Shown one piece after another: positions 5,863-8,779 of a stretch of DNA of 8,779 nucleotides; within the stretch, counting starts at the first letter, position 1; every line of letters starts with the position of its first letter. The notes beneath the pieces were generated by a model. That model was not told the origin of the DNA. It saw only the letters and a list, made by a program, of their open reading frames with translations, and did no database searches. Where the stretch lies: positions 1 through 8,779 of the forward strand of contig CARDPF010000123.1 of assembly GCA_948960675.1 (NCBI GenBank), written 5' to 3'. A program made the translations under genes and the position numbers. The DNA comes from an uncultured Eisenbergiella sp. Its GTDB lineage: Bacteria; Bacillota; Clostridia; Lachnospirales; Lachnospiraceae.

Positions 5863-6690
5863 ATGTTTTGGGTGAGGTTGAAAAGCAGCGCGGTTTTGGT
5901 GGTACTGGCGCTCCTGCTTTTACTGACCGGGGGCAGCCTGCTGGGCGCGGCAGCGGCCACGCTTTCTATCGTTGCATACCGGGAACTGATGCATGCCTGT
6001 AAGGTGGAGAAGGAAGGAAAAGCAGGGCTTTTGGAATATGTAGGTTATGCCGGTATTTTCCTGTATTATCTGACAATGATGCTGACGGAAAACTTTATGT
6101 GGGGATTGGGCTGTCTGGTTCTTTTGTTTTTGGCGCAGATGGGGCTGTATGTGTTTCGGTTTCCGCGCTATCAGGCAGGGCAGGTGATGGCGTCCTGTTT
6201 TTGCGCGCTTTATCCGGCCGTCCTGTTTTCCTTTATTTACCTGACCCGTCAGCTGCAGTACGGCGTATATCTGGTGTGGATGATTTTCATTAGTTCCTGG
6301 ATATGCGATACCTGTGCGTATTTGGTGGGAATGGCTTTCGGGAAGCATAAGCTGGCGCCGGTGTTAAGTCCCAAAAAGTCGGTGGAGGGTGCGGTGGGCG
6401 GCGTAGCCGGTTCCGCCCTGATCAGTGCGCTGTTTGCGTGGATTTTTCTGACGCCCATGACGAAAACGGCTGGGACGGCTGGGGCGGCGGCCCTGATCGG
6501 CGCGGTTGGCGCGGTGATTTCCCAGATCGGGGATCTGGCAGCCTCCGCGATCAAACGCAACCATGAAATCAAAGATTACGGCAAACTCATCCCCGGCCAT
6601 GGGGGGATTATGGATCGCTTTGACAGCGTGCTTTTTACGGCCCCGGTTATTTATTACTTGTCCGTGGCGATCCTGCAGGTCGGACACTAA
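5863..6690 (+). CDS. cdsA: Phosphatidate cytidylyltransferase (CDP-diacylglycerol synthase)
   Basis: The 275-residue membrane enzyme joins phosphatidic acid and CTP to make CDP-diacylglycerol, the precursor of phosphatidylglycerol and cardiolipin. The protein is mostly hydrophobic, with about seven to eight membrane segments from residue 8 onward. The CdsA signature is complete at 228-254: S-A-I-K-R, then K-D at 237-238, then PGHGGIMDRFD. Upstream conserved parts are DTCAYLVG at 149-156 and LSPKKSVEG at 168-176. Length fits the family (about 260-285). The ATG at 5863 starts one base after the uppS stop and its ribosome binding site GGAGGAG lies inside the last uppS codons, so translation of the two is probably coupled. 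Confidence 0.96.
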   Translation: MFWVRLKSSAVLVVLALLLLLTGGSLLGAAAATLSIVAYRELMHACKVEKEGKAGLLEYVGYAGIFLYYLTMMLTENFMWGLGCLVLLFLAQMGLYVFRFPRYQAGQVMASCFCALYPAVLFSFIYLTRQLQYGVYLVWMIFISSWICDTCAYLVGMAFGKHKLAPVLSPKKSVEGAVGGVAGSALISALFAWIFLTPMTKTAGTAGAAALIGAVGAVISQIGDLAASAIKRNHEIKDYGKLIPGHGGIMDRFDSVLFTAPVIYYLSVAILQVGH

Positions 6691-6740
6691 AAGGATTATT
6701 TCGCGGCAGACGGTGCTTTCCATCGGGAGGAATGCGGAAG

Positions 6741-7886
6741 ATGAAAAAAATAGCGGTTTTGGGTTCAACCGGATCCATCGGTACACAGACGTTGGAGATT
6801 GTCCGCAACCAGCCGGATTTGCATGTGACTGCGCTGGCGGCAGGGCAAAACGTTGATTTGATGGAAAAACAGATCCGGGAGTTTCGGCCTTTGCTGGCCG
6901 GAATGTGGAATTTGGAGGCGGCGGCCGATTTAAAAGTCCGGGTGGCGGATTTGCCGGTGCGGGTCGTGGGCGGAATGGAAGGGCTTTTGGAGATCTGCTC
7001 CATGACGGACTGCGATATGGTGGTTACGGCGGTGGTGGGGATGATTGGAATCCGGCCCACAATCACCGCCATCACCCATAAAAAGGATATTGCCCTTGCG
7101 AATAAGGAAACGCTGGTGACGGCGGGACATATCATCATGCCATTGGCCAAAAAGGAGGGAGTCTCCATCCTTCCGGTGGACAGCGAGCACTCGGCGATTT
7201 TCCAGTCCCTGCAGGGGCGTGGGGATAACGCGGTCCGCAAAATTTTGCTGACCGCATCGGGCGGGCCGTTTAGGAACAAGTCGGAGGAAGAATTGCGCCG
7301 GATGACGCTGGAGGATGCTTTACGGCATCCCAACTGGTCCATGGGGAAGAAGGTTACGATTGACTCGGCATCTTTGGTCAACAAAGGCCTGGAGGTTATG
7401 GAGGCGAAGTGGCTTTTTGGCACGGCGCTGGAACAGATTCAGGTGGTGATCCATCCCCAGAGTATCCTGCATTCCGCCGTGGAATATGAGGACGGTGCGG
7501 TGATCGGACAGCTTGGCCTGCCGGATATGAAGCTTCCCATCCAGTATGCACTTTTGTATCCCCAAAGAAGACCCATGCCCATGCCTGCCCTGGATTTGTT
7601 TGCGGTAGGACAGCTTACCTTTGAAAAGCCGGATACCAAACGTTTCCCCGGTTTGGAATTGGCGTACCGCGCGGCGACTGTGGGCGGCAGTATGCCTACG
7701 GTTTTCAATGCGGCCAATGAGGCGGCAGTGAAGCTGTTTATGGAAAAAAAGATCCGGTTTACTAAGATTGCAGAGATCATAGAGGCCGCCATGCATAACC
7801 ACCGGACAGTTGCAAATCCTACGGTGGAGGAAATTTTGCAGGCGGAAACGGAAGTTTATGAATTTTTGGAAAAGTTATTGGGATGA
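6741..7886 (+). CDS. dxr: 1-deoxy-D-xylulose 5-phosphate reductoisomerase
   Basis: The 381-residue enzyme (also called IspC) converts DXP to MEP with NADPH, the committed step of the MEP isoprenoid pathway and the target of fosmidomycin. The NADPH-binding GSTGSIGTQTL is at 8-18, followed by ALANKETLVTAG at 118-129. The metal ligands D147 and E149 lie in PVDSEHSAIFQ and E218 in SLVNKGLEVMEA. The substrate loop RHPNWSMGKK at 195-204 carries the histidine and tryptophan of the flexible flap. The closing domain has FNAANEAAV at 322-330. The ATG at 6741 gives the standard MKKIAVLGSTG start; it lies ten bases after GGGAGG, while an ATG at 6732 is only one base from it. The 50-base gap after cdsA shows no terminator. 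Its product ultimately supplies the substrates of UppS in the same cluster. Confidence 0.97.
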   Translation: MKKIAVLGSTGSIGTQTLEIVRNQPDLHVTALAAGQNVDLMEKQIREFRPLLAGMWNLEAAADLKVRVADLPVRVVGGMEGLLEICSMTDCDMVVTAVVGMIGIRPTITAITHKKDIALANKETLVTAGHIIMPLAKKEGVSILPVDSEHSAIFQSLQGRGDNAVRKILLTASGGPFRNKSEEELRRMTLEDALRHPNWSMGKKVTIDSASLVNKGLEVMEAKWLFGTALEQIQVVIHPQSILHSAVEYEDGAVIGQLGLPDMKLPIQYALLYPQRRPMPMPALDLFAVGQLTFEKPDTKRFPGLELAYRAATVGGSMPTVFNAANEAAVKLFMEKKIRFTKIAEIIEAAMHNHRTVANPTVEEILQAETEVYEFLEKLLG

Positions 7887-7972
7887 GCGGCTTTTGGGGC
7901 GGGAACCGTAACGAAAGGGTTATGCAGGGCGGGACAGCGTCCGTTGAAACTTTGTAGGCAGGAGAGGGAACA

Positions 7973-8779
7973 TTGATTCAGACAGTACTTATTTTTCTTT
8001 TGATTTTCTTTGTGATTGTCATGGGACATGAATTCGGGCATTTTTTGCTGGCCAAGGTAAACGGGATCCGGGTACATGAATTTGCCATCGGCATGGGGCC
8101 GAAGGTGGCGCATTTTCAAAAAGGGGAAACCGACTATGTGCTGCGCCTTCTGCCGTTGGGCGGGGCCTGCATGTTTGAGGGGGAGGACGGATTGGCCGCC
8201 AAAGAGGGCGGCACGGAGGAAGGTAATTTTCAGAATGCTTCCGTGTGGGCCAGAATTTCCACCGTTGCGGCGGGGCCGGTTTTCAATTTCCTGCTTGCAT
8301 TTTTGTTTGCCGTGATCGTGGCCGGATATGCGGGTGTGGATCTGCCTGTGCTGGGAGACGTGGTTGCGGGCTCGGCGGCGGAAGCGGCGGGCATGCAGGC
8401 GGGGGACCGGATTACGCGGTTTAACGGGAAGGTCAGGATTGCGCGGGAAATCCAGCTGGAAATGGGATTAAACCCCAACGGGGATCCGGTTACGGTGGAA
8501 TATGTCCGGGACGGGGAGACGTACCGGACGGTTTTGACGCCGCAGTATGACGAGGCGGAAGGCAGGTATTTGGTAGGGTTTTACAATTACGCGCAGTATG
8601 TGGAGGCCAAAGGGCTCAATCTGCTCCGGTACGGGTGGTACCAGCTGCGTTTTTGCATGAAGAATTCCGTGATGAGCGTGATTGCGCTGGTGCAGGGAAA
8701 GTTGACCAAGGATGATGTGGCGGGCCCGGTAGGGATGGCGCAGATCGTCAATGAGGTGGTGGAGGAAACTGCGCCGGGG
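7973..8779 (+). CDS. rseP: RseP-family site-2 metalloprotease, 3' end cut by the window
   Basis: The first 269 residues of a membrane zinc protease that cuts transmembrane proteins, such as anti-sigma factors, within the bilayer (RseP/RasP family). The first membrane helix (2-17) runs straight into the zinc motif HEFGH at 19-23. The second hydrophobic part, AAGPVFNFLLAFLFAVIV, is at about 99-116, and a PDZ domain follows at about 122-200, including GSAAEAAGMQAGDRITRFNG. DDVAGPVGMAQIV at 247-259 is also typical. The second zinc ligand motif (N-x-x-P-x-x-x-x-D-G) would lie beyond the edge. The start is TTG at 7973: an in-frame TAG at 7955-7957 closes the frame upstream, no ATG or GTG lies between, and AGGAG at 7960-7964 has a spacing of eight. 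The next in-frame ATG, at 8021, would remove the first membrane helix. The frame is still open at the right edge. Confidence 0.93.
   Translation, partial: MIQTVLIFLLIFFVIVMGHEFGHFLLAKVNGIRVHEFAIGMGPKVAHFQKGETDYVLRLLPLGGACMFEGEDGLAAKEGGTEEGNFQNASVWARISTVAAGPVFNFLLAFLFAVIVAGYAGVDLPVLGDVVAGSAAEAAGMQAGDRITRFNGKVRIAREIQLEMGLNPNGDPVTVEYVRDGETYRTVLTPQYDEAEGRYLVGFYNYAQYVEAKGLNLLRYGWYQLRFCMKNSVMSVIALVQGKLTKDDVAGPVGMAQIVNEVVEETAPG

Noticed and set aside
7887..7972. The 86-base gap between dxr and rseP as a place for a small gene or promoter
   Set aside because: I see no convincing hairpin with a T-run, no promoter pair and no frame with a ribosome binding site other than that of rseP.
1..8779. CRISPR arrays, tRNA or rRNA genes, toxin-antitoxin pairs and phage-defence genes
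   Set aside because: I looked for regular spaced repeats, tRNA-like cloverleaf sequence and small gene pairs and saw none.

Overview
The window looks like the chromosome of a low-to-mid GC Gram-positive bacterium of the Clostridia, most likely a Lachnospiraceae-type gut anaerobe. The grounds are the strong GGAGG-type ribosome binding sites, codon use that mixes AT- and GC-ending codons, and the gene order pyrH-frr-uppS-cdsA-dxr-rseP, which is a well-known Firmicutes cluster. Assignment to family is inference from style, not from a search.

Region 1 (1 to about 191) has no convincing gene. It holds a hairpin terminator with A/T-rich flanks on both sides, a tandem pair of near-identical repeats with an 11-base period (CGGTGGCAAA twice), and an 18-base inverted repeat (CCACATA-AATG-TATGTGG). 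That inverted repeat sits where the sequence suddenly becomes a histidine kinase. Together these look like one end of an integrated element of the tyrosine-recombinase type, with arm-like repeats and a core-like site, inserted in a sensor kinase gene. Region 2 (192-428) is the surviving C-terminal piece of that kinase: the D, F and G boxes of the ATPase domain, with everything before them missing and an in-frame TAA directly upstream.

Region 3 (429-3584) is a two-gene ABC exporter of the MacB/FtsX type: a 224-residue ATPase and a 791-residue permease with eight predicted membrane segments and two large outside domains. Such exporters often lie next to a two-component system and export or sense peptides or antibiotics. 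Here the adjacent kinase is broken, so the exporter may have lost its normal control. An 8-bp hairpin can mask the ribosome binding site of the ATPase gene.

Region 4 (3585-8779) starts with an extended -10 promoter and then carries the housekeeping cluster on the + strand: UMP kinase (pyrH), ribosome recycling factor (frr), undecaprenyl diphosphate synthase (uppS), phosphatidate cytidylyltransferase (cdsA), DXP reductoisomerase (dxr) and the start of the site-2 protease rseP, which runs off the right edge. The cluster joins nucleotide supply and translation to envelope building: dxr feeds isoprenoid precursors through the MEP pathway, uppS turns isoprenoid diphosphates into the lipid carrier for peptidoglycan, cdsA makes CDP-diacylglycerol for phospholipids, and rseP is a membrane protease often tied to envelope-stress signalling. 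rpsB and tsf, which usually precede pyrH in Firmicutes, are not directly upstream here. A perfect 14-bp hairpin without a U-run sits between frr and uppS.

No wholly new system is evident. The parts most worth a second look are the element/kinase junction at the left edge, the orphaned exporter with its maskable ribosome binding site, and the frr-uppS hairpin.
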